Below are positions 10,667 through 19,890 of a stretch of DNA of 64,000 nt, piece after piece; position 1 is the stretch's first letter; each line of letters begins with the position of its first letter. The position numbers and the translations under genes are program-made. The stretch covers positions 62,001 to 126,000 of the forward strand of contig NZ_LNQB01000072.1 in NCBI RefSeq assembly GCF_001651875.1, read 5' to 3'. Source of the DNA: Sinorhizobium saheli (GTDB taxonomy: Bacteria > Pseudomonadota > Alphaproteobacteria > Rhizobiales > Rhizobiaceae). The notes beneath the pieces are model-generated. The model was not told the origin of the DNA. It worked only from the letters and a program-made list of their open reading frames with translations, and did not search any database.

Positions 10667-11680
10667 ATGACCGATCTGAAACCGTTCGTCGCCAAGGTCG
10701 CCGCACGAGAGGCGCTCAGCCGCGAAGATGCCCGCGCCGCTTTCGAAATCATCATGTCCGGAGCGGCAACGCCGTCGCAGATCGGCGGCTTCCTGATGGC
10801 GCTGCGGGTACGCGGCGAGACCGTCGACGAAATCGTCGGCGCCGTCGGCGCGATGCGGGCCCGCATGTTGCCGGTGGAAGCGCCCGAGGACGCGGTCGAT
10901 ATCGTCGGCACCGGCGGCGACGGCGCCGGCACCTACAATATCTCGACGCTTGCTTCGCTGATCGTCGCGGGCGCCGGCGTGCCGGTCGCCAAGCACGGCA
11001 ACCGGGCGCTGAGTTCCAAATCCGGGACCGCCGATGCGCTCTCCTGCCTCGGGGTCAATCTCGAGATCGGGCCGGAGGCGATCTCGCGCTGCATCAACGA
11101 GGCGGGCATCGGGTTCATGTTCGCCCAGCAGCATCACTCGGCGATGCGCCATGTCGGCCCGACGCGCGTCGAGCTTGGAACCAGGACGATCTTCAATCTG
11201 CTCGGTCCGCTGTCCAATCCCGCCGGCGTCAAACGGCAGCTCGTCGGCGTCTTTGCGCCCCAATGGGTCGATCCGCTCGCGGAGGTGCTGCGTGATCTCG
11301 GTTCCGAAAGCGTCTGGGTCGTCCATGGCGAAGGGCTCGACGAGATCACCACGACCGGAGTGACCAAGGTCGCGGCGCTCAAGGACGGCAAGATCACCAG
11401 CTTCGAGTTGACGCCCGCCGATTTCGGCGTCGAGCCGGTCACGCTCGACGCCTTGAAGGGTGGCGACGGCGCGCACAATGCCGCGGCGCTCAAGGCCGTG
11501 CTCGATGGCGCCGAGAACCCCTATCGGGACATTTCCCTTGCGAATGCCGCGGCTTCGTTGATGATAGCGGGGCGCGCCAAGGACCTCGTGGAAGGTATGG
11601 CGCTCGCCCGGCAGTCGCTGTCGAGCGGTGCCGCCAAGACCGCCTTGCAGCGGCTGATCACCGTCTCCAATGCGGCCTGA
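10667..11680 (+). CDS. trpD: anthranilate phosphoribosyltransferase
   Basis: TrpD transfers phosphoribose from PRPP to anthranilate in tryptophan synthesis. I chose the ATG at 10667 ([11 protein letters not shown]), preceded by GGAGGAACGAAGGC; this gives 337 residues, the usual size. Longer readings would run into ppiD. The glycine-rich PRPP loop [14 protein letters not shown] lies near residues 83-96, and [17 protein letters not shown] near 110-126. It is followed 9 bp later by trpC. Confidence 0.97.
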   Translation: MTDLKPFVAKVAAREALSREDARAAFEIIMSGAATPSQIGGFLMALRVRGETVDEIVGAVGAMRARMLPVEAPEDAVDIVGTGGDGAGTYNISTLASLIVAGAGVPVAKHGNRALSSKSGTADALSCLGVNLEIGPEAISRCINEAGIGFMFAQQHHSAMRHVGPTRVELGTRTIFNLLGPLSNPAGVKRQLVGVFAPQWVDPLAEVLRDLGSESVWVVHGEGLDEITTTGVTKVAALKDGKITSFELTPADFGVEPVTLDALKGGDGAHNAAALKAVLDGAENPYRDISLANAAASLMIAGRAKDLVEGMALARQSLSSGAAKTALQRLITVSNAA

Positions 11681-11689
11681 GGAGAGGAC

Positions 11690-12505
11690 ATGACCGATAT
11701 TCTGCGCAAGATCGAGGCTTACAAGCGCGACGAGATTGCCGCGGCGAAGTCACGTGTTCCGCTCGATGAGCTGAAAGCGCGGATTACCGATCAGTCGCCG
11801 CCGCGCGGCTTCCATGCCGCACTTGCCGCGCGCCGCGAGAAGGGCGCGTTCGGACTCATCGCCGAGATCAAGAAGGCGAGCCCGTCGAAGGGCCTGATCC
11901 GGCCGGACTTCGATCCGCCGGCGCTTGCGCAAGCCTACGCCGCGGGCGGTGCCGCCTGCCTCTCCGTGCTCACCGACAACCCGAGTTTCCAGGGCGCGCC
12001 GGAATTCCTGACGGCAGCCCGCGAAGCCTGCCCGCTTCCGGCGCTGCGCAAGGACTTCATGTTCGACAGCTACCAGGTCTTCGAAGCCCGTGCCTGGGGC
12101 GCCGATTGCATCCTGCTGATCATGGCGTCGCTCAGCGACGACGATGCATCGCGGCTCGAGGAAGCCGCCGTTTCCCTCGGCATGGACGTCCTCGTTGAAG
12201 TGCATGATGCCGGCGAGATGGAGCGGGCGCTCCGGTTGGCCTCGCCGCTCGTCGGGATCAACAATCGCAATCTCAGGACATTCGAGGTCGATCTAGCGGT
12301 CTCTGAACAGCTTGCGGCGATGGTTCCCTCGGACCGCCTGCTCGTCGGCGAAAGCGGCATCTTCACGCATGCGGACTGCCGGCGGCTTGAAAAGAGCGGC
12401 ATCACGACGTTCCTGGTCGGCGAAAGCCTGATGAGGCAGGACGATGTGGAAGCGGCGACGCGCGCGCTGTTGACCGGCGCGGGCAGCGTCCTGGCGGCAG
12501 AGTGA
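11690..12505 (+). CDS. trpC: indole-3-glycerol phosphate synthase
   Basis: TrpC closes the indole ring from carboxyphenylaminodeoxyribulose phosphate. The 271-residue TIM barrel shows [12 protein letters not shown] near residues 59-70 (catalytic Lys region), [13 protein letters not shown] near 118-130, and [13 protein letters not shown] near 189-201. The gene is monofunctional, with no TrpF fusion. It starts 9 bp after trpD, and its TGA overlaps the ATG of moaC (TGATG), so translation is probably coupled. Confidence 0.98.
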   Translation: MTDILRKIEAYKRDEIAAAKSRVPLDELKARITDQSPPRGFHAALAARREKGAFGLIAEIKKASPSKGLIRPDFDPPALAQAYAAGGAACLSVLTDNPSFQGAPEFLTAAREACPLPALRKDFMFDSYQVFEARAWGADCILLIMASLSDDDASRLEEAAVSLGMDVLVEVHDAGEMERALRLASPLVGINNRNLRTFEVDLAVSEQLAAMVPSDRLLVGESGIFTHADCRRLEKSGITTFLVGESLMRQDDVEAATRALLTGAGSVLAAE

Positions 12506-12999
12506 TGGGCGGTCCCTCCCTCACCCACATCGACCGTGCCGGCGAAGCCAACATGGTCGATGTCGGCGACAAGGCGGAGACGATGCGCATCGCCGTTGCG
12601 GAAGGCTTCGTCCGGATGAAGCCAGAGACACTGGCGCTGATCCTCGAAGGCAATGCCAAGAAGGGCGACGTGATCGGAACGGCCCGGCTCGCCGGCGTCA
12701 TGGCGGCGAAACAGACGTCCAATCTCATTCCGCTCTGCCATCCGCTGATGCTGACGAAAGTGTCGGTGGACATTGCACCGGACGACACGCTTCCCGGGTT
12801 GCGCATCGAAGCCATGGCGAAGCTCACGGGCCGCACGGGCGTCGAGATGGAGGCGTTGACCGCCGTCAGCGTCGCCTGCCTGACGATATACGACATGGCC
12901 AAGGCCGCTGATCGGGAGATGGAAATCGGCGGCATTCGGCTGGTGAGCAAATCCGGCGGCCGCTCCGGCGACTATCGCCGCCGGAAAGAGGAGCGCTGA
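12505..12999 (+). CDS. moaC: cyclic pyranopterin monophosphate synthase MoaC
   Basis: MoaC acts with MoaA to make cyclic pyranopterin monophosphate, the first step of molybdenum cofactor synthesis. I use the ATG at 12505, within TGATG at the trpC stop; the GTG at 12502 is also in frame but less likely. The 164-residue product shows [13 protein letters not shown] (active site) near residues 73-85, [20 protein letters not shown] near 111-130, and the C-terminal KSGGRSG. It overlaps moeA in the same TGATG manner. Confidence 0.97.
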   Translation: MGGPSLTHIDRAGEANMVDVGDKAETMRIAVAEGFVRMKPETLALILEGNAKKGDVIGTARLAGVMAAKQTSNLIPLCHPLMLTKVSVDIAPDDTLPGLRIEAMAKLTGRTGVEMEALTAVSVACLTIYDMAKAADREMEIGGIRLVSKSGGRSGDYRRRKEER

Positions 13000-14234
13000 T
13001 GTCGCTGCTTTCGGTCGAGGAGGCTCTTAACCGGGTCGTCACCAAGGCACGGCCGCCGCATCGGACGGAACGCCTGCCCCTTCACGATTGCCTCGGTCGG
13101 GTGCTCGCCGAGGATGTCGCCGCGCAACTTACGCATCCGCCGTTCGACAATTCCGCCATGGACGGCTACGCCGTGCGCCACGCCGATATCGCCGAAGTCG
13201 GCGCGGAATTGATTGTCGTCGGCGAGTCCGCCGCAGGGCGCGGATTTCGCGGCGACGTGAAGAGCGGCGAGGCCGTACGCATCTTCACCGGCGCGCCGTT
13301 GCCTGCCGGTGCGGACACGGTCATCATCCAGGAAGACGTTGAACGCCTGCCGGACGGGCGCATCCGCACGCAGTTTGCGCCGGCCAAAGGCCGCCACATC
13401 CGCTTGGCGGGCCAGGATTTCCGGGAAGGCGAGATCGCGCTTGCCGCCGGGCAAGTGCTCGATGCCGGCCGTCTGACGCTCGCGGCGAGCATGAATCATC
13501 AGAGCCTGCCGGTCTTTCAGCGACCGAAAATCGCGATCATCGCCACAGGCGACGAACTGTTGCCACCGGGCAGTATTCCCGGCGCCGATCAGATCATCGC
13601 ATCGAACAGCTTTGGCGTGGCCGCGATCGCTCGCGAAAACGGCGCCGATATCCTCGACCTCGGCATCGTCCCCGACGATCGCGCCGCCATTGCCGCCGCC
13701 GTTGCCGCGGCACAATCCGCCGGGGCCGACGTGCTCGTCACCCTCGGCGGCGCCTCCGTCGGCGAGCACGATCTCGTCCAGTCGACGCTGGTCGGCTGCG
13801 GCATGACGCTCGATTTCTGGCGCATCGCCATGCGGCCGGGAAAGCCGCTGATGGTGGGCGAACTCGCAGGGATGTCCGTCCTCGGCCTGCCCGGCAATCC
13901 GGTTTCGAGCCTTGTCTGCGCCCTGCTTTTCCTCGAGCCGCTGACGCGCAAGCTCGCGCATCTGCCGCCGCGAACGCGGCTGGCCACCGCGCGGCTCGCC
14001 GTAACGTTGCCCGCCAACGACCGCCGCCAGGATTATGTCCGGGCCCGCCTCACCGTCGCGCCGGACGGATTGCTTCTGGCACAGCCGTTCTCGCGGCAGG
14101 ATTCGTCGATGGTCAGCGTCTTCGCGCTGTCCGAAGGCTTGATCGTTCGGCCGCCGAACGCACCCGAAGCGGCGGCGGGAGAGGCCTGCACCGTGCTCAA
14201 ACTCAGAGACCCCGCTTATGCGGAAGGGCAGTGA
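12999..14234 (+). CDS. moeA: molybdopterin molybdenumtransferase MoeA
   Basis: MoeA inserts molybdate into adenylylated molybdopterin. The 411-residue protein shows PPFDNSAMDGYAVR near residues 46-59, IFTGAPLPAGADTV near 94-107, the MoCF-binding motif VTLGGASVGEHD near 246-257, and GLPGNPVSS near 296-304. It is the last gene of the series, coupled to moaC by TGATG. The CorC gene downstream is on the opposite strand. Confidence 0.97.
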   Translation: MSLLSVEEALNRVVTKARPPHRTERLPLHDCLGRVLAEDVAAQLTHPPFDNSAMDGYAVRHADIAEVGAELIVVGESAAGRGFRGDVKSGEAVRIFTGAPLPAGADTVIIQEDVERLPDGRIRTQFAPAKGRHIRLAGQDFREGEIALAAGQVLDAGRLTLAASMNHQSLPVFQRPKIAIIATGDELLPPGSIPGADQIIASNSFGVAAIARENGADILDLGIVPDDRAAIAAAVAAAQSAGADVLVTLGGASVGEHDLVQSTLVGCGMTLDFWRIAMRPGKPLMVGELAGMSVLGLPGNPVSSLVCALLFLEPLTRKLAHLPPRTRLATARLAVTLPANDRRQDYVRARLTVAPDGLLLAQPFSRQDSSMVSVFALSEGLIVRPPNAPEAAAGEACTVLKLRDPAYAEGQ

Positions 14235-14311
14235 CGACCGTTCTTCTGACGTCGAACCGTATATCTGACCCGTTTTCGGCTTTGCGGCCATTGCCCGCGC
14301 CGCGTCGACCG

Positions 14312-15604
14312 TCAGGCCGCGCCTTCGCTGCTTCGGCTGACGAGGATCTTGTCGATGCGGCGGCCGTCCATGTCGATCACCTCGAAGCGGTAGCCATGCG
14401 CCTCGGCCGCATCGCCCTCCTCCGGGGTCTTGCGCAATTGCTGCACCAGGAAACCGGCTATCGTCTCGAAATCGCCGTCGGACTCGATGCCTTCTATGCC
14501 GATCTGCAGGTGGATTTCATCGATCGGCGTGCGTCCGTCGACGAGATAGCTTCCATCTTCGCGACGGCGAATGAGGGCATGTTCGAGATCGTCGTAATTG
14601 GAGGGGATGACGCCGACGATCGCCTCGAGGATGTCGGCGGTGGTGACGATTCCCTCGGTGCTGCCGTATTCGTCGACGATCATCGCCATGTCGATGCTCG
14701 CCGCCTTGAAGGCTTCGAGCGCCTTCAGGCACGAGGCCGTCTCCGGCAGCGTGAGAATCTCGCGGATATAGTCGCGGATATCGAATGGCTTGCTCGTCGG
14801 AGCGTTGAGTATCTCCTTTGCCAGCACCGCTCCGATGACGTCGCCCGACGGCCCCTCGATGACCGGGTAGCGCGAATGGCCGAACTGGCGAATCTTTCGG
14901 GCGATTGTTTCCGGGCCGTCAGCGACGTCGATGAAACTGACCTCGGTTCGGTGCGTCATGATCGATTTGACGTTTCTGTCCCCGAGGCGGATGATGCGCC
15001 GCAGCATCTCGTGCTCGCTCTTCTCGATCGCGCCGCTCTCCACGCCTTCGGCCATGATCGCATGCACCTCCTCCTCGGTGACATGATCGGGGTCCTCGGC
15101 CCTCATGCCCATCAGGCGCATCGCCAAACGCGCCGCAGTCTCGAACAGATAGACGACTGGCGCCGCTATGCGTGACAGCCAGGTCATCGGCCGCGCCACG
15201 AAAATCGCCAGGCCTTCCGAGTTTCTGAGTGCGAATTGCTTGGGAATGAGCTCGCCGATGACGACCGACAGGAAGGTGATGAGCGTGACGACGAGCGCCA
15301 CGGCAACCGTATTGCCGTAGGGGTTCACCCAGGCGATCTCGTCCAGCACCGGCGCGAGCTTCGCCGCGATCGTCGCGCCGCCATAGGCGCCCGCCAGGAT
15401 GCCGACGAGCGTGATGCCGACCTGAACCGTGGAGAGAAACTTCCCCGGCTCCTCGGCCAGCCGCAGCGCGGCCTCGGCGCCGAGGTTTCCCTGCTTCACC
15501 ATCTGGCGAAGCAGCGGCTTGCTTGCCGAGACGATTGCCATTTCCGAGAGCGCGAAGAAGGCGTTGATAAGCAGCAGAATAAGAATGACAAAAAGCTCGG
15601 ACAT
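14312..15604 (-). CDS. hemolysin C/CorC-type transporter with DUF21 and CBS pair
   Basis: A 430-residue membrane protein. The N-terminal DUF21/CNNM domain has membrane segments at about residues 3-24, 60-80 and 95-118. Two CBS domains follow (MTHRTEVSFIDVADG near 210 and MIVDEYGSTEGIVTTADILEAI near 290-315), then a CorC/HlyC C-terminal domain. Members are linked to Mg2+/Co2+ efflux and were misnamed hemolysins. It sits alone between moeA (convergent) and the GntR gene. Confidence 0.92.
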   Translation of the reverse strand: MSELFVILILLLINAFFALSEMAIVSASKPLLRQMVKQGNLGAEAALRLAEEPGKFLSTVQVGITLVGILAGAYGGATIAAKLAPVLDEIAWVNPYGNTVAVALVVTLITFLSVVIGELIPKQFALRNSEGLAIFVARPMTWLSRIAAPVVYLFETAARLAMRLMGMRAEDPDHVTEEEVHAIMAEGVESGAIEKSEHEMLRRIIRLGDRNVKSIMTHRTEVSFIDVADGPETIARKIRQFGHSRYPVIEGPSGDVIGAVLAKEILNAPTSKPFDIRDYIREILTLPETASCLKALEAFKAASIDMAMIVDEYGSTEGIVTTADILEAIVGVIPSNYDDLEHALIRRREDGSYLVDGRTPIDEIHLQIGIEGIESDGDFETIAGFLVQQLRKTPEEGDAAEAHGYRFEVIDMDGRRIDKILVSRSSEGAA

Positions 15605-15725
15605 AGGCCCCGTTCATCGCTCATGGAAGGTCGCCGGTTGAGGAACGACTCTCAGATAGGCCAACACGCCTCTGCGGGCAAGGATAGTCTGGCGATCCGC
15701 GTCGCGCGGCGGTTGTGGCGCCCCG

Positions 15726-16487
15726 TCAGGCGAAGTCGGAATTGCCGCCACTTTCCACGTCGAACGCCTTCTGGATCCGATCGCGCCCATATTTTATGAC
15801 ATATTCCATTGCCTGACGCGCGCCGACCTCATCCCTCTTGCCGATCTCCTCGACGATGCGGATGTGATTGCGGGCGACCTCGTCAATGCCGCCCTTCTCA
15901 TCGGTCGGCGAACTCAACTTGAACACTCCGACAAGCGCCGCTTCGATCAAGCTACCGACTGTTCGCAGGAACGGATTCCCGGACGCGTCAAGAACGGCGA
16001 GATGAAACTTGAGGTCGGCCACGGCAAGCGTTTCCGCCGTATGACTGGCATCACCCATTGCGACGGCGAGCCGCATCATCGTGGCGATTTCGGCTTCGGT
16101 GGCATTTCTCGCCGCCAGTGCCGCCGCATGCGTCTCGAAGGCAAGGCGCACTTCACTCAAGTGGTGAAGGAAATCCTCATCGACCCCGCAGGCGAAATGC
16201 CAGGTCAGAATGTCGCTGTCGAAGAGGTTCCAATCCTTCCGGGACGTGACGCGCGTCCCGATTCGGGCACGCGGCACCACCATGCCCTTGGCGGCGAGCG
16301 TTTTCATCGCTTCGCGGAGCACGGTTCGCGATACGCGGAAACGAGCCGCCAGCTCCGGATCGCCGGGCAGGATGCTGCCCACCGGGAATTCACCCGAAAC
16401 GATCGCCTTGCCGAGCTGGTCCACGACCTGCGCATGGCTCGTCCGCTTTGGCGTGCCGGATATCACGGTCTCAAACAGGCTTTTCAA
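15726..16487 (-). CDS. FadR/GntR-family transcriptional regulator with FCD domain
   Basis: A winged-helix GntR DNA-binding domain (SELAARFRVSRTVLREAMKTL-like segment, here ELAARFRVSRTVLREAMKTL) is followed by an FCD effector domain (EVRLAFETHAAALAA, then HLAVLDASGNPFLRTVGSLIEA). I prefer the TTG at 16487 as start, because AGGGGAGACGGGG precedes it and the 34 codons further upstream, to 16589, look non-coding; this gives 253 residues. It lies on the same strand as, and downstream of, the BMP-type transporter genes, so it may control them. The FCD ligand is unknown. Confidence 0.85.
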   Translation of the reverse strand: MKSLFETVISGTPKRTSHAQVVDQLGKAIVSGEFPVGSILPGDPELAARFRVSRTVLREAMKTLAAKGMVVPRARIGTRVTSRKDWNLFDSDILTWHFACGVDEDFLHHLSEVRLAFETHAAALAARNATEAEIATMMRLAVAMGDASHTAETLAVADLKFHLAVLDASGNPFLRTVGSLIEAALVGVFKLSSPTDEKGGIDEVARNHIRIVEEIGKRDEVGARQAMEYVIKYGRDRIQKAFDVESGGNSDFA

Positions 16488-16588
16488 CCCCGTCTCCCCT
16501 AAGAATACCCCTCCTTGCCACGCGCAAGGCACGTCGCGCAACAGTGGAACGCCAAACGCCATCCTCACCACGCCAGCGCCAATCAACA

Positions 16589-16672
16589 CTACTGCATGAT
16601 TCCCCGAATCGGAATCGATTTAAGGAGAAAATCATCAGCACTTCAAAGCGTTGCGGGGACTTGGCCGCCGGG
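16589..16672 (+). repeat. rhizobial palindromic intergenic repeat, copy 2 (degenerate)
   Basis: CTACTGCATGATTCCCCGAA, then GGAATCGATTTAAGGAG and CTTCAAAGCGTTGCGGGGAC, align with the copy at 6635-6739. The second hairpin is largely degraded. It lies in the leader of the GntR gene, just after the ABC transporter terminator. Confidence 0.6.
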
Positions 16673-16689
16673 GATGGCGCATGAGAAGA

Positions 16690-16718
16690 CAAACCCCGCG
16701 CGAGGAGCACGGGGTTTG
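16690..16718 (-). terminator. terminator of the BMP-type ABC transporter operon
   Basis: A 9-bp perfect stem (16690-16698 pairing with 16710-16718, CAAACCCCG/CGGGGTTTG) with an 11-base loop lies about 45 bp beyond the stop of the binding-protein gene on its strand, followed by a T-rich stretch (TTTGTCTTCT). Confidence 0.7.
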
Positions 16719-16762
16719 CCGTCACGGCGCCCTCGGGACGCCGGCGATTACGCCGCTAGCGC

Positions 16763-17833
16763 TTATTGCGGCAGCTTGTCGTCGACGCCTTCGACGTAGA
16801 AGTTCATGCCGAGCAGCGTTGCGTCATCGGCGGTCTCGCCTTCTTTCAGCCACGGGCTGCCATCCTGCTTGTTGAGCGGGCCGGTGAACGGCTTCAACTC
16901 GCCGGACTTGATCTTGGCCTCCGTTGCCTCGGCCATCGCCTTCACGTCGTCCGGCATGTTGGTGTAGGGCGCCATGGTGAGGATACCGTCCTTCAGGCCG
17001 TCCCAGCTCGAGGTCGATTCCCATTTGCCATCGAGGAAGGCCTTCGTGCGCTTGACGTAGTAGGCGCCCCAGGTATCGACGATCGCGGTGAGCTGCGTGT
17101 TCGGGCCTGCGGCGATCATGTCGGAAGCCTGGCCGAAGGCCTTGATCCCACGTTCGGCGGCGACCTGCATCGGGGCCGTCGTGTCGGTGTGCTGCGTCAG
17201 GATATCGACCCCCTGGTCGATGAGCGCCTTGGCGGCATCTGCCTCCTTGCCCGGGTCGAACCAGGTGTTCGCCCAGATGACCTTGATCTTGAAGTCCGGA
17301 TTGACCGACCGGGCGCCGATCACGAAGGAGTTGATGCCCATCACCACTTCCGGAATCGGGAACGAAGCGATGTAGCCGGCGACGCCTTTTTCGGACATCT
17401 TGGCCGCGATCTGACCCTGGATGTAGCGGCCTTCATAGAAGCGGCTGTTGTAGGTCGCGACGTTCGGCAGCGTCTTGTAGCCGGTGGCATGCTCGAACTT
17501 CACGTCCGGGAATTTCTGCGCGATCTTGATCGTCGCGTCCATGAAGCCGAACGACGTGGTGAAAATCAGCCCGCAGCCGGAGCGTGCCATACGCTCGATC
17601 GCGCGTTCCGCATCAGGACCTTCCGGCACGTTTTCAAGAAACTGCGTTTCAATCTTGTCGCCGAGTTCCTTTTCGAGCTGCTGCCGGCCGATGTCGTGTG
17701 CCTGGGTCCAGCCGCCGTCGGTCTTGGAGCCCACATACACGAAGCAGATCTTGGCTTTTTCCTGGGCGCTCGCGGCTGCTGCGAAGCCGAGCACCGCGGT
17801 TGTCGTTGCGAGGGCGAGGAGTAGTTTTTTCAT
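16763..17833 (-). CDS. BMP-family ABC transporter substrate-binding protein
   Basis: A 356-residue periplasmic binding protein of the basic-membrane-protein (PnrA/BMP) family, whose known ligands are purine nucleosides and related compounds. A Sec signal peptide is visible (KKLLLALATTTAVLGFAAAA, cleavage near ASAQ-E). The mature part starts AKICFVYVGSKTDGGWTQAHD, the usual BMP beginning. It is the last of four co-directional transporter genes, followed by a terminator. A nucleoside or purine ligand is inference from the family. Confidence 0.93.
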   Translation of the reverse strand: MKKLLLALATTTAVLGFAAAASAQEKAKICFVYVGSKTDGGWTQAHDIGRQQLEKELGDKIETQFLENVPEGPDAERAIERMARSGCGLIFTTSFGFMDATIKIAQKFPDVKFEHATGYKTLPNVATYNSRFYEGRYIQGQIAAKMSEKGVAGYIASFPIPEVVMGINSFVIGARSVNPDFKIKVIWANTWFDPGKEADAAKALIDQGVDILTQHTDTTAPMQVAAERGIKAFGQASDMIAAGPNTQLTAIVDTWGAYYVKRTKAFLDGKWESTSSWDGLKDGILTMAPYTNMPDDVKAMAEATEAKIKSGELKPFTGPLNKQDGSPWLKEGETADDATLLGMNFYVEGVDDKLPQ

Positions 17834-17875
17834 TTTTGACCTCTGTCGGTTTGAGAATGCCCGTCTGTTTGTCGT

Positions 17876-18796
17876 TCACCGTTCCGGCACAAACGGTTTG
17901 CCGAGCGATGCCGGCGTATTGATCAGGGTCATCCGCCGGTTATGCGATATCAGAATGAGTACGACAATTGTCGCCACATAGGGAAGCGAGGAAAGGAACT
18001 GCGAGGGGATGCCGATGCCGAAGGCCTGGGCATGCAACTGGCTGATCGAGACGGCGCCGAAGAGATAGCCGCCGGCGACCACCCGCCAGGGCCGCCAGGA
18101 GGCGAAGACCACGAGCGCAAGCGCGATCCAGCCGCGGCCGGCCGACATATTCTCCACCCATTGCGGCGTATAGACGAGTGACAGCTGCGCGCCGGCAAGC
18201 CCGGCGCAGGCGCCACCGAACAGGACCGCGAGATAGCGGATGCGGATGACGTCGACCCCAAGCGCGTGCGCCGAGGCGTGACTGTCGCCGACGGCGCGCA
18301 GCTTCAGCCCGGCGCGGCTCCTGAACAGGAACCAGTGGATGCCCGCGACGATCGCGATCGACAGATAGAAGATCGCGTCCTGACGAAACAGGAGCGGGCC
18401 GAGGAAAGGAACCTCAGAAAGCAGCGGGATCGCGATCGGCTGCAGCTTGATGCCCTGCATGCCGAGAAAGCTCTCGCCGAGCATGCCTGACACGCCGAGG
18501 CCCAGCAGCGTCAGCGCAAGTCCCGTTGCCACCTGATTGGCGACGAGCGTCAGCGTCAGGAAACCGAAGAACAGCGCGAACAGTAATCCGGCGGCGACAC
18601 CGGCGAGAATTCCGACATAAGGCGAACCGGTGATCTGCGTCGCCGCGAAGGCCGAGACCGCGCCCATGATCATCATGCCCTCGACGCCGAGATTGAGCAC
18701 GCCGGAGCGCTCGGCAACGAGTTCGCCGGCAGCCGCCAGCACCAGCGGCGTGGCGGCCGTGATGACGCTCAGGAGGATTGCTTCGATGATGCCCAT
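17876..18796 (-). CDS. ABC transporter permease (BMP/nucleoside type)
   Basis: A 306-residue inner-membrane permease of the BPD_transp_2 family, with about eight hydrophobic segments. ERSGVLNLGVEGMMIMGA near residues 29-46 is the coupling-region signature of this family. Its start overlaps the last base of the upstream permease stop (both at 18796), so the two permeases are translationally coupled and form the heteromeric channel. The BMP binding-protein gene follows 42 bp downstream. Confidence 0.93.
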   Translation of the reverse strand: MGIIEAILLSVITAATPLVLAAAGELVAERSGVLNLGVEGMMIMGAVSAFAATQITGSPYVGILAGVAAGLLFALFFGFLTLTLVANQVATGLALTLLGLGVSGMLGESFLGMQGIKLQPIAIPLLSEVPFLGPLLFRQDAIFYLSIAIVAGIHWFLFRSRAGLKLRAVGDSHASAHALGVDVIRIRYLAVLFGGACAGLAGAQLSLVYTPQWVENMSAGRGWIALALVVFASWRPWRVVAGGYLFGAVSISQLHAQAFGIGIPSQFLSSLPYVATIVVLILISHNRRMTLINTPASLGKPFVPER

Positions 18797-19890
18797 CAGT
18801 GCGCCTCATCCGTCTTGGCAACCGCGAATCGCTCCCACACGAGCCGGATGCGGTAGTGAATGAGCGTGTCGCACGACAGCACGAAGAACAGCAGCAGCCC
18901 CTGGAAGACGCGCGTGACCTTGTCCGACACGCCGATCGAAAGCTGTGCCGCTTCGCCGCCGAGATAGGTGAGCGCCAGGACGAGACCGGCGGCGACGATG
19001 CCGAGCGGATTGAGGCGGCCGAGGAAGGCGACGATGATCGCCGTGAAGCCGTAGCCGGGCGAGATCACCGGCCGCAGCTGCTGGATGGCACCGCTCACTT
19101 CCGCAATGCCGGCAAGCCCGGCAAGCGCGCCGGAGAACAGCATCGAGAACCAGATCATCTTGCGCGAGGAAAAGCCGGCAAAGCGCCCGGCCCGCTCCGA
19201 TTGCCCAAGCACCGTGATCTCGAACCCGCGCAGCGTGTAGCGCATCATGAACCACACCAGCACGGCGGCGATGATCGCGAAGGCGAATCCCCAATGCGTG
19301 CGCCCGGATGCGAGCATCTCGGGCAGGATCGCATCGGGCCCGAAGGTGCGGGTTTCGGGAAAGTTCATGCCCTGCGGGTTCCGCCACGGGCCGCGCACGA
19401 GCCAGTCGAGAAAGAGCTGGGCCACATAGACCAGCATCAGGCTCGTCAGGATCTCGTTGGTGTTCATATGCGCCTTCAGAAAGGCGGGTATGGCGGCGAA
19501 AAGCGCGCCGCCGATCATTCCGAAAAGCATCATCAGCGGCAGCACCAGCGGCGACTGCCAGTCGTAGAAGACGACCGGCAGGATCGAACCTGCGATCGCC
19601 CCCATGATGAACTGCCCCTCGGCGCCGATATTCCAGTTGTTGGAGCGGAAGCAGACGGAAAGCCCGACGCCGATCAGGATCAGCGGCGCGGCCTTGATCG
19701 CCAGTTCATGCAGCGACCAGACCTCGATCAGCGGTTCGACAAAGAAGCTGTAGAGTGCCGTCACCGGGCTCTTGCCGAGCAACGCGAACATGATGCCGCC
19801 GAAGACGATGGTGAGCGCAAAGGCGATGAACGGCGAAAGCACCGAGAACAGCGTCGAGACCTTGGCGCGTTTTTCGAGTTCAATGCGCAT
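18796..19890 (-). CDS. ABC transporter permease (BMP/nucleoside type)
   Basis: A second BPD_transp_2 permease, 364 residues from the chosen ATG at 19890 (MRIELEKRAKV). That start is preceded by GGGAG at good spacing and overlaps the stop of the ATPase gene; the longer reading from 19920 is less likely. NNWNIGAEGQFIMGAIAG near residues 83-100 is the family's cytoplasmic loop. About nine hydrophobic segments are present. Confidence 0.92.
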   Translation of the reverse strand: MRIELEKRAKVSTLFSVLSPFIAFALTIVFGGIMFALLGKSPVTALYSFFVEPLIEVWSLHELAIKAAPLILIGVGLSVCFRSNNWNIGAEGQFIMGAIAGSILPVVFYDWQSPLVLPLMMLFGMIGGALFAAIPAFLKAHMNTNEILTSLMLVYVAQLFLDWLVRGPWRNPQGMNFPETRTFGPDAILPEMLASGRTHWGFAFAIIAAVLVWFMMRYTLRGFEITVLGQSERAGRFAGFSSRKMIWFSMLFSGALAGLAGIAEVSGAIQQLRPVISPGYGFTAIIVAFLGRLNPLGIVAAGLVLALTYLGGEAAQLSIGVSDKVTRVFQGLLLFFVLSCDTLIHYRIRLVWERFAVAKTDEAH